Source of the DNA: Cellulosimicrobium terreum
GTDB taxonomy: Bacteria > Actinomycetota > Actinomycetes > Actinomycetales > Cellulomonadaceae
Assembly (NCBI GenBank): GCA_014803435.1
Contig: JACYFD010000001.1
Location: 1,116,001 to 1,180,000 of the forward strand
DNA: 64,000 nt
Reading direction: 5' to 3'
Every line of letters begins with the position of its first letter. Positions within the stretch are counted from its first letter, which is position 1. This document shows positions 7,414 to 18,400 of this stretch, piece by piece. The notes beneath the pieces are model-generated. The model was given only the letters and a program-made list of their open reading frames with translations, was not told the origin of the DNA and did not search any database. The translations under genes and the position numbers were made by a program.

Positions 7414-8925
7414 ATGCACGCCGCCACCGTCACGCTCGACCCGGCCTTCGTCGTCGGGCCCGTCCGGCCCCGGACGTTCGGCTCGTTCGTCGAGCACCTG
7501 GGCCGCTGCGTCTACACCGGCATCCACGACCCCGGTCACCCGACCGCCGACGAGGACGGGTTCCGCGAGGACGTCGTCGACCTGACGCGCGAGCTCGGCG
7601 TGACGACCGTGCGCTACCCGGGCGGCAACTTCGTGTCGGGGTATCGCTGGGAGGACGGCGTCGGTCCGGTCGACGAGCGGCCGACGCGGCTCGACCTCGC
7701 GTGGCACTCGAGCGACCCGAACACCGTGGGCGTGGACGAGTTCATGCGCTGGGCGGCCAAGGCGGGGGTCGAGCCGATGATGGCCGTCAACCTCGGCACG
7801 CGCGGCGTCCAGGAGGCGCTCGACCTGCTCGAGTACTGCAACGTCCCCGGTGGCTCCTACTGGGCGGACCGGCGTCGCGCGAACGGCGTCCCCGACCCGT
7901 ACCGCGTGAAGATGTGGTGCCTCGGCAACGAGATGGACGGCCCGTGGCAGATCGGCCACAAGACGCCGCAGGAGTACGGCCGGCTCGCGGCCGAGACGGC
8001 GCGCGCGATGCGCATGATGGACCCGGGCGTCGAGCTCGTCGTGTGCGGCTCGTCCAGCTCCGACATGCCGACCTTCGGCGAGTGGGAGCGCGTCGTGCTC
8101 ACCGAGACGTACGAGCACGTCGACCACGTCTCGGCGCACGCCTACTACTGGGAGGAGGACGGCGACCTCGCCTCCTTCCTCGCCTCCGCCGTGGACATGG
8201 ACCACTTCGTGGAGTCCGTCGCCGCGACCGCCGACCAGGTGCGCGCCGCGGGCAAGCACGCCAAGCGGATTCACATCTCGTTCGACGAATGGAACGTCTG
8301 GTACCAGAAGCGTGCCGAGTCGAAGCCGCCGTCGGGCGACGACTGGCCCGTCGCGCCCGTCCTCCTCGAGGACCGGTACAACGTCGCCGACGCCGTGGTC
8401 GTGGGCAGCCTGCTCGTGTCGCTCCTGCGCAACACGGACCGGGTGCACGCCGCGTCGCTCGCCCAGCTCGTCAACGTCATCGCGCCGATCATGACCGAGC
8501 CCGGCGGCCGGTCGTGGCGCCAGACGACGTTCCACCCGTTCGCGCTCACCGCGCGGCACGCGGCGGGCGAGGTGCTCCGGGTCGCCGTGCAGTCGCCCGC
8601 GGAGGAGACCGCGCGCTTCGGCGACGTCCCGGTGCTCGACGCCGTCGCGACGCACGACCCCGAGACCGGGGACATCGTGCTGTTCGCCGTGAACCGGTCC
8701 ACGACGCGCGCGGTCGATCTCGACGTCGACCTGCGGGGGTTCCCGGGCCTGCGTCTCGTCGAGGCGCTCACGCTCGCCAACCCCGACCACACGTGGCAGG
8801 CGACGGCCGACGACGCGACGAGCGTCGTGCCGGTCGTGAACACGTCGGCGAAGGTCGCGGACGACCGCGCCCGCGCCGAGCTGCCCGCGGTCTCGTGGAG
8901 CGTGCTGCGGCTGGCCCGCGCGTGA
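7414..8925 (+). CDS. abfA: alpha-L-arabinofuranosidase, GH51, cytosolic
   Basis: A 503-residue (beta/alpha)8 enzyme that removes terminal alpha-L-arabinofuranose from arabino-oligosaccharides. TFGSFVEHLGRCVYTGI opens the barrel and TTVRYPGGNFVSGYRWEDGV is the family strand. WCLGNEMDGPW carries the acid/base Glu (~173), and ISFDEWNVWY carries the nucleophile Glu (~292). A C-terminal beta-sandwich ends in SWSVLRLA. There is no signal peptide and the length is normal for intracellular GH51. GGAGG at 7404-7408 fixes the ATG. Its last bases overlap the next GH43 gene (GTGA), so both are in the GH27 operon. It likely finishes sugars brought in by the adjacent ABC systems. Confidence 0.95.
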   Translation: MHAATVTLDPAFVVGPVRPRTFGSFVEHLGRCVYTGIHDPGHPTADEDGFREDVVDLTRELGVTTVRYPGGNFVSGYRWEDGVGPVDERPTRLDLAWHSSDPNTVGVDEFMRWAAKAGVEPMMAVNLGTRGVQEALDLLEYCNVPGGSYWADRRRANGVPDPYRVKMWCLGNEMDGPWQIGHKTPQEYGRLAAETARAMRMMDPGVELVVCGSSSSDMPTFGEWERVVLTETYEHVDHVSAHAYYWEEDGDLASFLASAVDMDHFVESVAATADQVRAAGKHAKRIHISFDEWNVWYQKRAESKPPSGDDWPVAPVLLEDRYNVADAVVVGSLLVSLLRNTDRVHAASLAQLVNVIAPIMTEPGGRSWRQTTFHPFALTARHAAGEVLRVAVQSPAEETARFGDVPVLDAVATHDPETGDIVLFAVNRSTTRAVDLDVDLRGFPGLRLVEALTLANPDHTWQATADDATSVVPVVNTSAKVADDRARAELPAVSWSVLRLARA

Positions 8926-10004
8926 GCTCCGACGCGGACCCGGTCCGCACGACCCGGCGACGACCGGCCGTCGTCCTCGGGGCGGCGCTCGTCGCGCTCG
9001 TCGTGGTTGCGGTCGGTGGCGTCCTCGCCGTCGCGCGGCCGTGGGAACCGGTGACGGGTACCGAGATCTCCGTGACGGGTGACGTGCGGGTCCACGACCC
9101 GGCGCTCGTCGTCGGGGCCCCGGGCGAGCCGTGGTTCGTCTACTCGACCGGCGACGTGCGCGTGGGCTTCGGCGCACCACAGGTCCGCCGGTCCGACGAC
9201 GGGGGCCGCACCTGGGAGGACGCCGGCACCGCCTGGGACGCGAGCGGGGACCCGGAGTGGGTGCGCGACGAGATCGACGGCGTGGAGAACTACTGGGCGC
9301 CGGCCGTCGTCGAGCACGACGGCACCTGGTACCTCTACTACTCGGCGTCGACGTTCGGGTCGAACGACTCGGGGATCGGCGTCGCCACCGGATCGACGGT
9401 CGACCCCGCCGACCCCGACTACGGCTGGACGGACCAGGGCGTCGTCGTCCGTTCACGCCCGGGCGAGGACAACTTCAACGCGATCGACCCCACCGTCGTC
9501 GAGGACGCGGACGGTGAGCCGTGGCTGTACTTCGGCTCGTTCTGGGGCGGTGTCCAGGCGGTCCGGGTCGAGTGGCCGAGCGGGAAGCCGGTCGCCGGGG
9601 CGGAACCGGTCACGGTCGCCTCCCGCGCGGGCGTCCCGAACAACCCGATCGAGGCGCCCGCGCTGCTCGAGCGCGACGGGTGGTACTACCTCTTCGTGTC
9701 GTGGGACTCGTGCTGCCGCGGCACGGACTCGACGTACCGCATCGCGGTCGGCCGTTCGCGCGACGTCTCCGGTCCGTTCCTCGACGAGGAGGGGGTGGAC
9801 ATGGCGCTCGGTGGTGGGACGGAGCTGCTCGCGTCGGACGAGTGGATGGTCGGGCCCGGCGGGCAGTCCACCGCGCGGGACGAGGGCGGCGACGTCCTCG
9901 CGTTCCACTACTACGACGCGCGCGAGGGCGGCGACTTCAGGCTCGCGCTGCGGGAGCTCGGCTGGACCGAGGACGGCTGGCCCCGCGCCGCGACGACGGG
10001 CTGA
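8922..10004 (+). CDS. GH43 arabinan endo-1,5-alpha-L-arabinanase-like enzyme with N-terminal membrane/secretion segment
   Basis: A 360-residue protein. A basic N-terminus (RTTRRR) precedes a long hydrophobic segment (residues ~15-37) and then a GH43 propeller. VRVHDPALVV carries the base Asp (~59), EDNFNAIDPTVVED the second Asp, and PNNPIEAPALLERDGW the likely acid Glu. The motifs NYWAPAVVEHDGTWYLYYSA and FVSWDSCCRGTDSTY are characteristic of endo-arabinanase-like GH43. The hydrophobic segment lacks a clear cleavage site, so it may stay membrane-anchored facing outward. GTG at 8922 overlaps the GH51 stop. It probably shortens arabinan at the cell surface. It lacks the C-terminal module shared by the four larger secreted enzymes. 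Confidence 0.87.
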   Translation: MSSDADPVRTTRRRPAVVLGAALVALVVVAVGGVLAVARPWEPVTGTEISVTGDVRVHDPALVVGAPGEPWFVYSTGDVRVGFGAPQVRRSDDGGRTWEDAGTAWDASGDPEWVRDEIDGVENYWAPAVVEHDGTWYLYYSASTFGSNDSGIGVATGSTVDPADPDYGWTDQGVVVRSRPGEDNFNAIDPTVVEDADGEPWLYFGSFWGGVQAVRVEWPSGKPVAGAEPVTVASRAGVPNNPIEAPALLERDGWYYLFVSWDSCCRGTDSTYRIAVGRSRDVSGPFLDEEGVDMALGGGTELLASDEWMVGPGGQSTARDEGGDVLAFHYYDAREGGDFRLALRELGWTEDGWPRAATTG

Positions 10005-10329
10005 CCCGCACCCGCCGGGCGGTCGTGATGCAACCGTGACACCAGGTGGCTTCCACTTGCGGCGTGTGAGCGCTAACATCGCATCAGCAGTTGTGAACGC
10101 TCACACGTCGGTCCACGCAGGTGCGGACCGGCACCGGTGCGGACGCTACGGATGAAGTTACCGAACGGTTACCCGTCCGGGCCCGTTCGGGCTTGCTAAA
10201 CAGGGTGTGGCAGCGCTAGACATTGACATATCCGAACACGTACCAACAAGAGTCAACAGCCCCCAGCGACGGGGGCGGTCGACCAGGCGAACCCGGCACG
10301 GCGCCGGGCCGCATCTCAAGGAGGAGAGC
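10005..10329. promoter_or_regulatory. control region of the CUT2 importer operon
   Basis: This 325-bp gene-free stretch lies before the ytfQ-like gene. It contains two operator palindromes (listed separately) and an 8-bp inverted repeat CCGAACGG / CCGTTCGG (10161-10168, 10183-10190) that could form a hairpin in the leader. TTGACA occurs at 10223-10228 but has no convincing -10. TTGCTA (10193) with TAGACA (10217), 18 bp apart, is an alternative weak promoter. AAGGAGGAGA just before 10330 is a strong ribosome-binding site. Confidence 0.6.
10065..10105. promoter_or_regulatory. paired operators TGTGAGCGCTAACA and TGTGAACGCTCACA
   Basis: Two 14-bp imperfect palindromes at 10065-10078 and 10092-10105, spaced 27 bp start to start. 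Both match the perfect palindrome TGTGAGCGCTCACA found at 15356. The same pair arrangement recurs at 15356/15390 and 23858/23872. Form and length suit a LacI-family repressor; its gene is not identifiable here. Confidence 0.72.
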
Positions 10330-11340
10330 ATGTTCAGCACGAAGAAGGCGCGTACGCGTCTGACCGGTGTTCTCGCGGGTGCAGCAGTCCTCGCGCTCGC
10401 CGCGTGCAGCAGCGGTGGCACCGACGGCGGTAGCGACGACGCGAGCGGCGACGGCGGCAGCGGCGACACCATCACCGTGGGCTTCTCGCAGGTCGGCGCC
10501 GAGTCCGGCTGGCGTGCCGCGAACACCAAGTCCATCCAGGACACGCTCACGGCGGAGAACGGGTTCGACCTGAAGTTCTCGGACGCGCAGCAGAAGCAGG
10601 AGAACCAGATCCAGGCGATCCGGTCCTACATCGCGCAGGGCGTGGACGTCATCGCGTTCTCCCCGGTCGTCGAGTCCGGCTGGGACGCCGTGCTCGAGGA
10701 GGCCAAGGACGCCGGCATCCCCGTCATCCTGACCGACCGCGCCGTCGACTCCGAGGACGAGAGCCTGTACGAGTCCTTCATCGGGTCCGACTTCGTCCTC
10801 GAGGGCGAGATGGCCGGTGACTGGGTCTCGGAGAACGTCGCAACCGAGCCGATCAACGTCGTCGAGCTCCAGGGCACGACGGGCGCCGCCCCGGCGATCG
10901 ACCGCAAGACGGGCTTCGAGACCGCCACGGCGGACAACCCCAACGTGAAGATCATCGACTCGCAGACCGGTAACTTCACCCGGGCCGAGGGCAAGACCGT
11001 CATGGAGGGCTTCCTCCAGGCGCACGACGACATCGACCTCGTCTACGCGCACAACGACGACATGGGTCTCGGCGCGATCGAGGCGATCGAGGCCGCCGGT
11101 CTCGTCCCGGGCGAGGACATCAAGATCGTCACCGTCGACGCGGTCAAGGACGGCATGACGGCCCTGGCCGACGGCAAGATCAACTTCATCGTCGAGTGCA
11201 ACCCGCTGCTCGGCCCGGACCTCGCGGACATCATCAAGAAGGTCCTCGCCGGCGAAGAGGTCGAGAAGCGTATCGTCGTGAAGGACGAGTCCTTCGACCA
11301 GGAGCAGGCCATCGAGGCACTGCCCACGCGCGAGTACTGA
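10330..11340 (+). CDS. sugar-binding lipoprotein of a CUT2 ABC importer (YtfQ-like, galactofuranose/arabinofuranose type)
   Basis: A 336-residue periplasmic-binding protein with a lipoprotein signal (VLAGAAVLALAAC, cysteine near residue 26). TITVGFSQVGAESGWRAANT and FDLKFSDAQQKQENQIQAIR are close to the YtfQ pattern of galactofuranose binders. IDLVYAHNDDMGLGAIEAIE and the C-terminal IVVKDESFDQEQAIEALPTR also fit. It heads the four-gene importer operon. In this arabinan locus the ligand may be furanose arabinose rather than galactose (inference). A strong hairpin follows the gene at 11401-11434, which would favour expression of this gene over the rest. Confidence 0.92.
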   Translation: MFSTKKARTRLTGVLAGAAVLALAACSSGGTDGGSDDASGDGGSGDTITVGFSQVGAESGWRAANTKSIQDTLTAENGFDLKFSDAQQKQENQIQAIRSYIAQGVDVIAFSPVVESGWDAVLEEAKDAGIPVILTDRAVDSEDESLYESFIGSDFVLEGEMAGDWVSENVATEPINVVELQGTTGAAPAIDRKTGFETATADNPNVKIIDSQTGNFTRAEGKTVMEGFLQAHDDIDLVYAHNDDMGLGAIEAIEAAGLVPGEDIKIVTVDAVKDGMTALADGKINFIVECNPLLGPDLADIIKKVLAGEEVEKRIVVKDESFDQEQAIEALPTREY

Positions 11341-11400
11341 GCACACGCTCGACTCGCGAGAACGTGACGGGGTGACGTAGCCCCGCCACCGTGCAAGCCC

Positions 11401-11434
11401 CGCGCGCCGGGGACCCCAGGGTCCCCGGCGCGCG
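11401..11434 (+). terminator. 16-bp perfect hairpin between binding-protein and ATPase genes
   Basis: CGCGCGCCGGGGACCC pairs exactly with GGGTCCCCGGCGCGCG around a CA tip. A smaller hairpin CGGGG-(8 nt)-CCCCG lies at 11368-11385. There is no T-tract. Because the ATPase gene downstream belongs to the same system and no clear new promoter is seen, a partial terminator or message-end stabiliser is likely. Confidence 0.7.
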
Positions 11435-11521
11435 ACCCACGAACTCAGCCGGAATCCGGCGCAGCCCGGCCCGGGCGCAGCAGCCCGGACCCGTGCGGCG
11501 TCGCAGCTCGGAAGGCCACCC

Positions 11522-13059
<1,538 letters not shown>

Positions 13060-13063
<4 letters not shown>

Positions 13064-14136
13064 GCACCGCCACCACAGCCACCCCCGCCACGCCCGGGTG
13101 GCAGCGCGCGGTCCAGCACCGCCTCTTCTGGCCGATCGTCGCGCTGGTCGCGCTCATCGTGGTCAACACGATCAACCGACCCAGCTTCCTGTCGATCCGG
13201 CTCCAGGACGGCCACCTGTTCGGCGCGCTGATCAACCTCCTCAAGAACGGCGCCCCGCTGCTCCTCGTGGCTCTCGGGATGACGCTGGTCATCGCGACCC
13301 GGGGCATCGACCTGTCGGTCGGCGCGGTCGTCGCGATCGCAGGCGCCGTCGCGCTGACCTACATCGCGTCGTCGCCCGACCCGGACAGCCTCGTCACCGT
13401 GCTGACCGCCGCGGGCATCGCCCTCGCGCTGTCGTTCGTCCTCGGTCTGTGGAACGGGTTCCTCGTCTCCGTGGTCGGGATCCAGCCGATCATCGCGACG
13501 CTCGTCCTCATGACCGCCGGCCGAGGCGTGGCGATGCTCATCACGGGCGGGCAGATCACGACCGTCACCAGCGCGCCGTTCAAGACGATCGGCTCGGGCT
13601 TCTGGTTCGGCATCCCGGTCGCGGTGGTCCTCGCGGCGATCGTGTTCGTCGCGGTCGCGCTGCTGACCCGCCGCACGGCGCTCGGCATGCTCATCGAGTC
13701 GGTCGGCATCAACCCCGAGGCGAGCCGTCTCGCGGGTGTGCGGGCACGGAGCATCACCTGGACCGTCTACGCGGTGTGCGCCCTGTTCGCCGGCCTCGCC
13801 GGACTGATCATCTCCTCGAGCACGATGGCTGCCGACGCCAACAACGCCGGGCTGTTCATCGAGCTCGACGCGATCCTCGCGGTCGTCATCGGCGGGACGT
13901 CGCTCGCGGGCGGCAAGTTCTCGCTGTCGGGCACGCTCGTCGGCGTCCTCGTCATCCAGACCCTCACCCTCACGGTGACGATGCTCGGCATCTCCCCGTC
14001 GGTGACCCCCTTGTTCAAGGCCATCGTCGTCATCGCGGTCTGCCTCGCGCAGTCTCCGAAGGTGCGCGGCATCGTGGCCGAAAGACGTCGGCGTGCTGCT
14101 CGCACCGCCGCCCAGGCAGCGGAGGTGGCAGCCTGA
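13060..14136 (+). CDS. sugar ABC transporter permease 1 (YtfT-like)
   Basis: A 358-residue permease with about eight to ten membrane segments. The family motif LVIATRGIDLSVGAVVAIAG lies near residues 77-96 and ILAVVIGGTSLAGG near residue 275. A short alanine/arginine-rich cytoplasmic tail ends the protein. It overlaps the ATPase gene by four bases and the second permease by one base (TGATG). CUT2 systems of the YtfQRT-YjfF type carry two different permeases, and that is the layout here. Confidence 0.94.
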
Positions 14137-15191
14137 TGTCCACGGTCAAGACCACGACGGAGACGTCCCCCCGCGAGCCGGGCGACGCACCCTCCGGTAC
14201 GCACGGCTCGGGGACGACGCGTCGTCGAGCTCGGCGCTTCTCCCTGGACCGGCGCTACCTGCCCGTGCTCGGGACGTTCGTCGTCCTCGCACTCATGCTG
14301 GTCATCGGCGGGTCCCGCTACGAGAACTTCCTGTCCGGGCGGGTCATCTCCAACCTGTTCATCAACAACTCGTTCCTCATCGTGCTCGCGGTGGGCATGA
14401 CGTTCGTGATCCTCACGGGCGGCATCGACCTGTCGGTCGGCTCGGTGGTGGCGCTGTCCGGCATCACCGCCGCGTCGTTGCTGCAGACGGGGTGGCCGGC
14501 GTGGGTCGTCATCCCGCTGGTGGTGCTGATCGGCACGGTCCTCGGGTTCGTCGTCGGCATCATGGTCCACGTCTTCGAGATACAACCGTTCATCGCGACG
14601 CTCGCCGCGATGTTCCTCGCCCGCGGCCTCTGCTATGTCATCAGCCTCGAGTCGATCCCCATCACGGACGAGACGTTCGTGTCGATCGCGAGCTGGAGCC
14701 AGAACTTCGGCGAGGAGTGGCGCATCACGACGAGCGTGGTCATCGCGCTCGTGGTCGTGGCCATCGCCTTCTACCTGCTGCACTACACGCAGTTCGGCCG
14801 GACGGTCTACGCGATCGGCGGCGGCGAGCAGTCGGCGATGCTCATGGGTCTTCCCGTGGCTCGGACCAAGGTGCTCGTGTACGTCGTCAGCGGCACCTGC
14901 GCCGGCATCGGCGGGCTGCTGTTCGCGATGTTCTCCCGGTCGGGCTACTCGCTGACCGGTGTGGGCATGGAGCTCGACGCGATCGCCGCCGTCGTCATCG
15001 GCGGAACGATCCTCACCGGCGGTACCGGGTTCGTGCTCGGGTCCGTCCTCGGTGTCCTCGTGCTCGGTCTCATCCAGACGATCATCACCTTCGAGGGCAC
15101 GCTGTCCTCGTGGTGGACCAAGATCGTCATCGGCGGGCTGCTGCTGATCTTCGTGGTCCTGCAGCGCGTGCTCGTCGTCAGACGACGCTGA
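14136..15191 (+). CDS. sugar ABC transporter permease 2 (YjfF-like)
   Basis: A 351-residue permease paralogous to the preceding one. A ~45-residue polar N-terminus rich in Thr and Arg precedes the first helix. The conserved motif FVILTGGIDLSVGSVVALSG sits near residue 90, and AIAAVVIGGTILTGGTGFVL near residue 285. It ends in a basic RRR tail and is followed by a strong terminator, so it closes the importer operon. Presence of the YjfF-like partner supports a furanose-sugar specificity rather than a ribose or xylose system. Confidence 0.94.
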   Translation: MSTVKTTTETSPREPGDAPSGTHGSGTTRRRARRFSLDRRYLPVLGTFVVLALMLVIGGSRYENFLSGRVISNLFINNSFLIVLAVGMTFVILTGGIDLSVGSVVALSGITAASLLQTGWPAWVVIPLVVLIGTVLGFVVGIMVHVFEIQPFIATLAAMFLARGLCYVISLESIPITDETFVSIASWSQNFGEEWRITTSVVIALVVVAIAFYLLHYTQFGRTVYAIGGGEQSAMLMGLPVARTKVLVYVVSGTCAGIGGLLFAMFSRSGYSLTGVGMELDAIAAVVIGGTILTGGTGFVLGSVLGVLVLGLIQTIITFEGTLSSWWTKIVIGGLLLIFVVLQRVLVVRRR

Positions 15192-15196
15192 CCCGG

Positions 15197-15234
15197 GCCC
15201 GGTGGGCGGGCGGACCTCCGCCCGCCCACCGGGC
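15197..15234 (+). terminator. strong terminator of the importer operon
   Basis: A perfect 17-bp stem (15197-15213 with 15218-15234) around the 4-nt loop ACCT begins 6 bases after the permease stop. It has no T-run, as is common for high-GC actinobacterial terminators. Confidence 0.85.
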
Positions 15235-15346
15235 GCCGTAACCCGCGTCTCGGCAGCTCGTCCGACAGCAGCCGTGCCGTGCTCGTCCGCTCGACCGGTC
15301 CTCGTCGAGCGGTGCTCGGTCGTCCGATCTGTCCCGGCCAGTGCCC

Positions 15347-15403
15347 TTGCGTCGATGTGAGCGCTCACACTACTGTGGTGCCGCACGACTGTTAACGCTC
15401 ACA
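15347..15403 (+). promoter_or_regulatory. promoter and paired operators of the secreted GH51 gene
   Basis: TGTGAGCGCTCACA at 15356-15369 is a perfect 14-bp palindrome, and TGTTAACGCTCACA at 15390-15403 is a second copy 34 bp on. A possible promoter, TTGCGT (15347-15352) and TACTGT (15371-15376), has the first operator filling its 18-bp spacer. Binding there would block RNA polymerase. The assignment of -35 and -10 is by eye. Confidence 0.7.
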
Positions 15404-15445
15404 CGGCTGTGTGCGCCCTGGTCTCTCAACGAGGAGAGGTTCTTC

Positions 15446-18400
15446 ATGGAACGTCGTCCCAGCTCACCCCCGCGTACGGGCGCTCGCCGACCCCGGCTGC
15501 GCCCGGCCGCCGCGGGTATGCTGTCCGTCACTCTTGCCGCCGTGGGCGCGCTGGCCGTCGGGGTCCCGACGGCCGGTCCCGCGCTCGCCGCGGAGCCCGA
15601 CCTGCCCGACGGCGCGTGGCTCGACCCGTTCGACGGCACCGCGCTCGGCGCGGACTGGACCGTCGTCAACCCCGCGCCCGAGGCGCTCACGGTCGCGGAC
15701 GGCGAGCTCACGCTCACGTCCCAGACCGGCGACACCTACCAGGACTCGAACACGGCGAAGAACCTCGTCATGCTCGACGTGCCCGACGGCGACTTCACCC
15801 TCGTCACGCACGTCGAGGCACCGGTGACGAAGGTGTTCCAGGGTGCCGGCCTCATCGCCTGGCAGGACATCGACAACTACGTCCGCTCCGGCCTGACCTT
15901 CGTCGGTGACCTCGCCCCCTCCGGGAGGGCGATCGAGAACGACGTCGAGTCCGGCGGGGCGTTCACCGCGAACGCGTTCACCGACCGCCCCGGATCGACG
16001 GCCGAGACGCTGCGCATGCAGCGCACGGGCGACGTGATCGCGACGTCGTACTGGGACGGCGACTCGTGGGAGGGCGCAGGGAGCACCACGATCGACTTCC
16101 CGATCACCCAGGTCGGGGTCTACGCCCTCGCGGCGCAGGACGGCACGACGCACGCCGCCTCGTTCGACTACGTGGCGCTGGACGCGGCCGAGGGCGCGGA
16201 CCAGGTGCCGGACGGAACCTTCACCCTGAGCGGCAGCGGCGACCAGCGGTACCTCGTCGCGACCGACGACGGGCTGGCCCTGGACGACGAGCGGCCGACC
16301 TCGACCGTGGCGCTCGCCGCGACGGCGGTCGACGGTACCGAGGGGACCTCCCCGGTGACGCTCGCGGCGGACGACCGACCGGTCGTCCTCTCCGGCCAGC
16401 GCCTCGCCCTCGCCGACGCGGGCGCGGACCCCGTCGAGCTCCGCATCACCGACGCGGGTGGCGGGAAGGTGTGGCTGCGCAGCGCGGCCGACCCCGAGCT
16501 GTACGTCGGGGTGCGCGCCGAGGACGGCGCCCTGGAGCTCGGCTCGCGCGAGGCCGCGACGAAGCTCACCGTGTCCGCCGTGTCGAGCGCCGACCACGAG
16601 ATCACGGTCGACCTCGCCGGCGAGCGCACCGAGATGAGCGACGAGCTCTACGGCATCTTCTACGAGGACATCAACTACGCCGCGGACGGCGGCCTGTACG
16701 CCGAGCTCGTGCGCAACCGGTCGTTCGAGTTCAACAACCAGGACAACGGGTCGTTCAACGGCCTCACGGCGTGGAGCGCCGCGAACCGGGGCGGCGCGAC
16801 CGCGACGACCCAGGTCGTGAACGACGACGGCCGCCTCAACGCGACCAACCGCAACTACCTGAACCTCACCACTACGGGTGCCGGGGCGGGTGTGCGCAAC
16901 GCCGGCTACAACACCGGCCAGTTCGTCGAGGAGGGGGAGTCGTACGACTTCTCCGTCTGGGCCCGCTCCGCGACGGCGCAGGACCTCACGGTCCGGGTCG
17001 AGGACAACGCCGGGACGACCGCCTACGCGACCGGGACGGTCGCCGTCGACGGCTCGAACACGTGGAAGCAGTACGCGGTCACGATCGAGGCGACCGGGAC
17101 CACGAACGCCGGCCGGCTCGCCCTGCTGTCGGGCGCGGCGGGCACGGTCGCCGTCGACCAGGTCTCGCTGTTCCCGCAGGACACGTGGGTCGGAGCGGTC
17201 AACGGGAAGAGCCCGCTGCGCAAGGACCTCGCCGAGAAGATCGCGGCCCTGAACCCGCAGTTCCTCCGCTTTCCCGGCGGTTGCGTGACGAACGTCGGGA
17301 CGTTCGACACGTACGAGGAGAGCGGCTTCACCGACCGTCGTCGTACCTACCAGTGGAAGGAGACGATCGGGCCGGTCGAGGAGCGTGCGACCAACTGGAA
17401 CTTCTGGGGCTACAACCAGTCGTACGGCATCGGCTACCTCGAGTACTTCGAGTTCGCCGAGGACATGGGCGCGACGCCGCTCCCCGTCGTGTCGGTCGGG
17501 GCCAACGGCTGCGGCAGCACCATCCCCGAGATGACCGACCCCGTGCAGATCCAGCGCTGGGTCGACGACACGGTGGACCTCATCGAGTTCGCCAACGGCG
17601 ACGTGACGACCGAGTGGGGCGCCGTGCGCGCCGGGCTCGGCCACCCCGAGCCGTTCGGCCTGAAGTACATCGGTCTCGGCAACGAGGAGAACACGCACAC
17701 GTTCGAGGCCAACTTCCCGGCCTTCCGTGACGCGATCGCCGAGGCGTACCCGGAGATCGAGATCATCTCCAACTCCGGACCGGACGACACCGGCGCACGC
17801 TTCGACGAGCTCTGGGAGTTCAACCGCGAGCAGGACGTCGACATGGTCGACGAGCACTACTACAACGACCCGTCGTGGTTCCTCGAGAACGACGACCGGT
17901 ACGACTCGTACGACCGCGAGGGCCCTCAGGTCTTCCTCGGGGAGTACGCGTCACGCGGCAACACGTTCGCCAACGCCCTCGCGGAGGCGTCGTTCATGAC
18001 GGGCCTGGAGCGCAACTCGGATGTCGTGCGGCTCGCGTCGTACGCGCCCCTGCTCGCCAACGAGTCCTACGTCCAGTGGTCGCCCGACGCGATCTGGTTC
18101 GACAACGACGAGTCGTGGGGCTCGGTCAACTACTACGTCCAGCAGATGTTCTCCGCGAACGTGGGGGACCAGGTCGTCCCGAGCACGCACACCGGGCCGC
18201 CCGCGGAGGGCGCCACCGTGGACGGCGGGGTCTTCCTGTCGACCTGGAGCACCGCCGCGCAGTACGACAACGTCAGCGTGACGGACAACGCGAGCGGCGA
18301 CGTCCTGTTCTCGGACGACTTCGAGGCCGGAGCCGACCAGTGGGAGCCGCAGTCGGGTACGTGGGCCGCGCAGGACGGCGCGTACGTCCAGTCGGCGACG

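Noticed and set aside
10208-10222. TGGCAGCGCTAGACA as a third operator before the CUT2 importer
   Set aside because: It shares only the AGCGCT centre with the TGTGAGCGCTCACA set; the outer arms do not match, so it is not counted.
10223-10228. TTGACA as the -35 box of the importer operon
   Set aside because: No acceptable -10 lies 16-19 bp downstream, and the operators are 120-160 bp upstream, too far for simple blocking of such a promoter.
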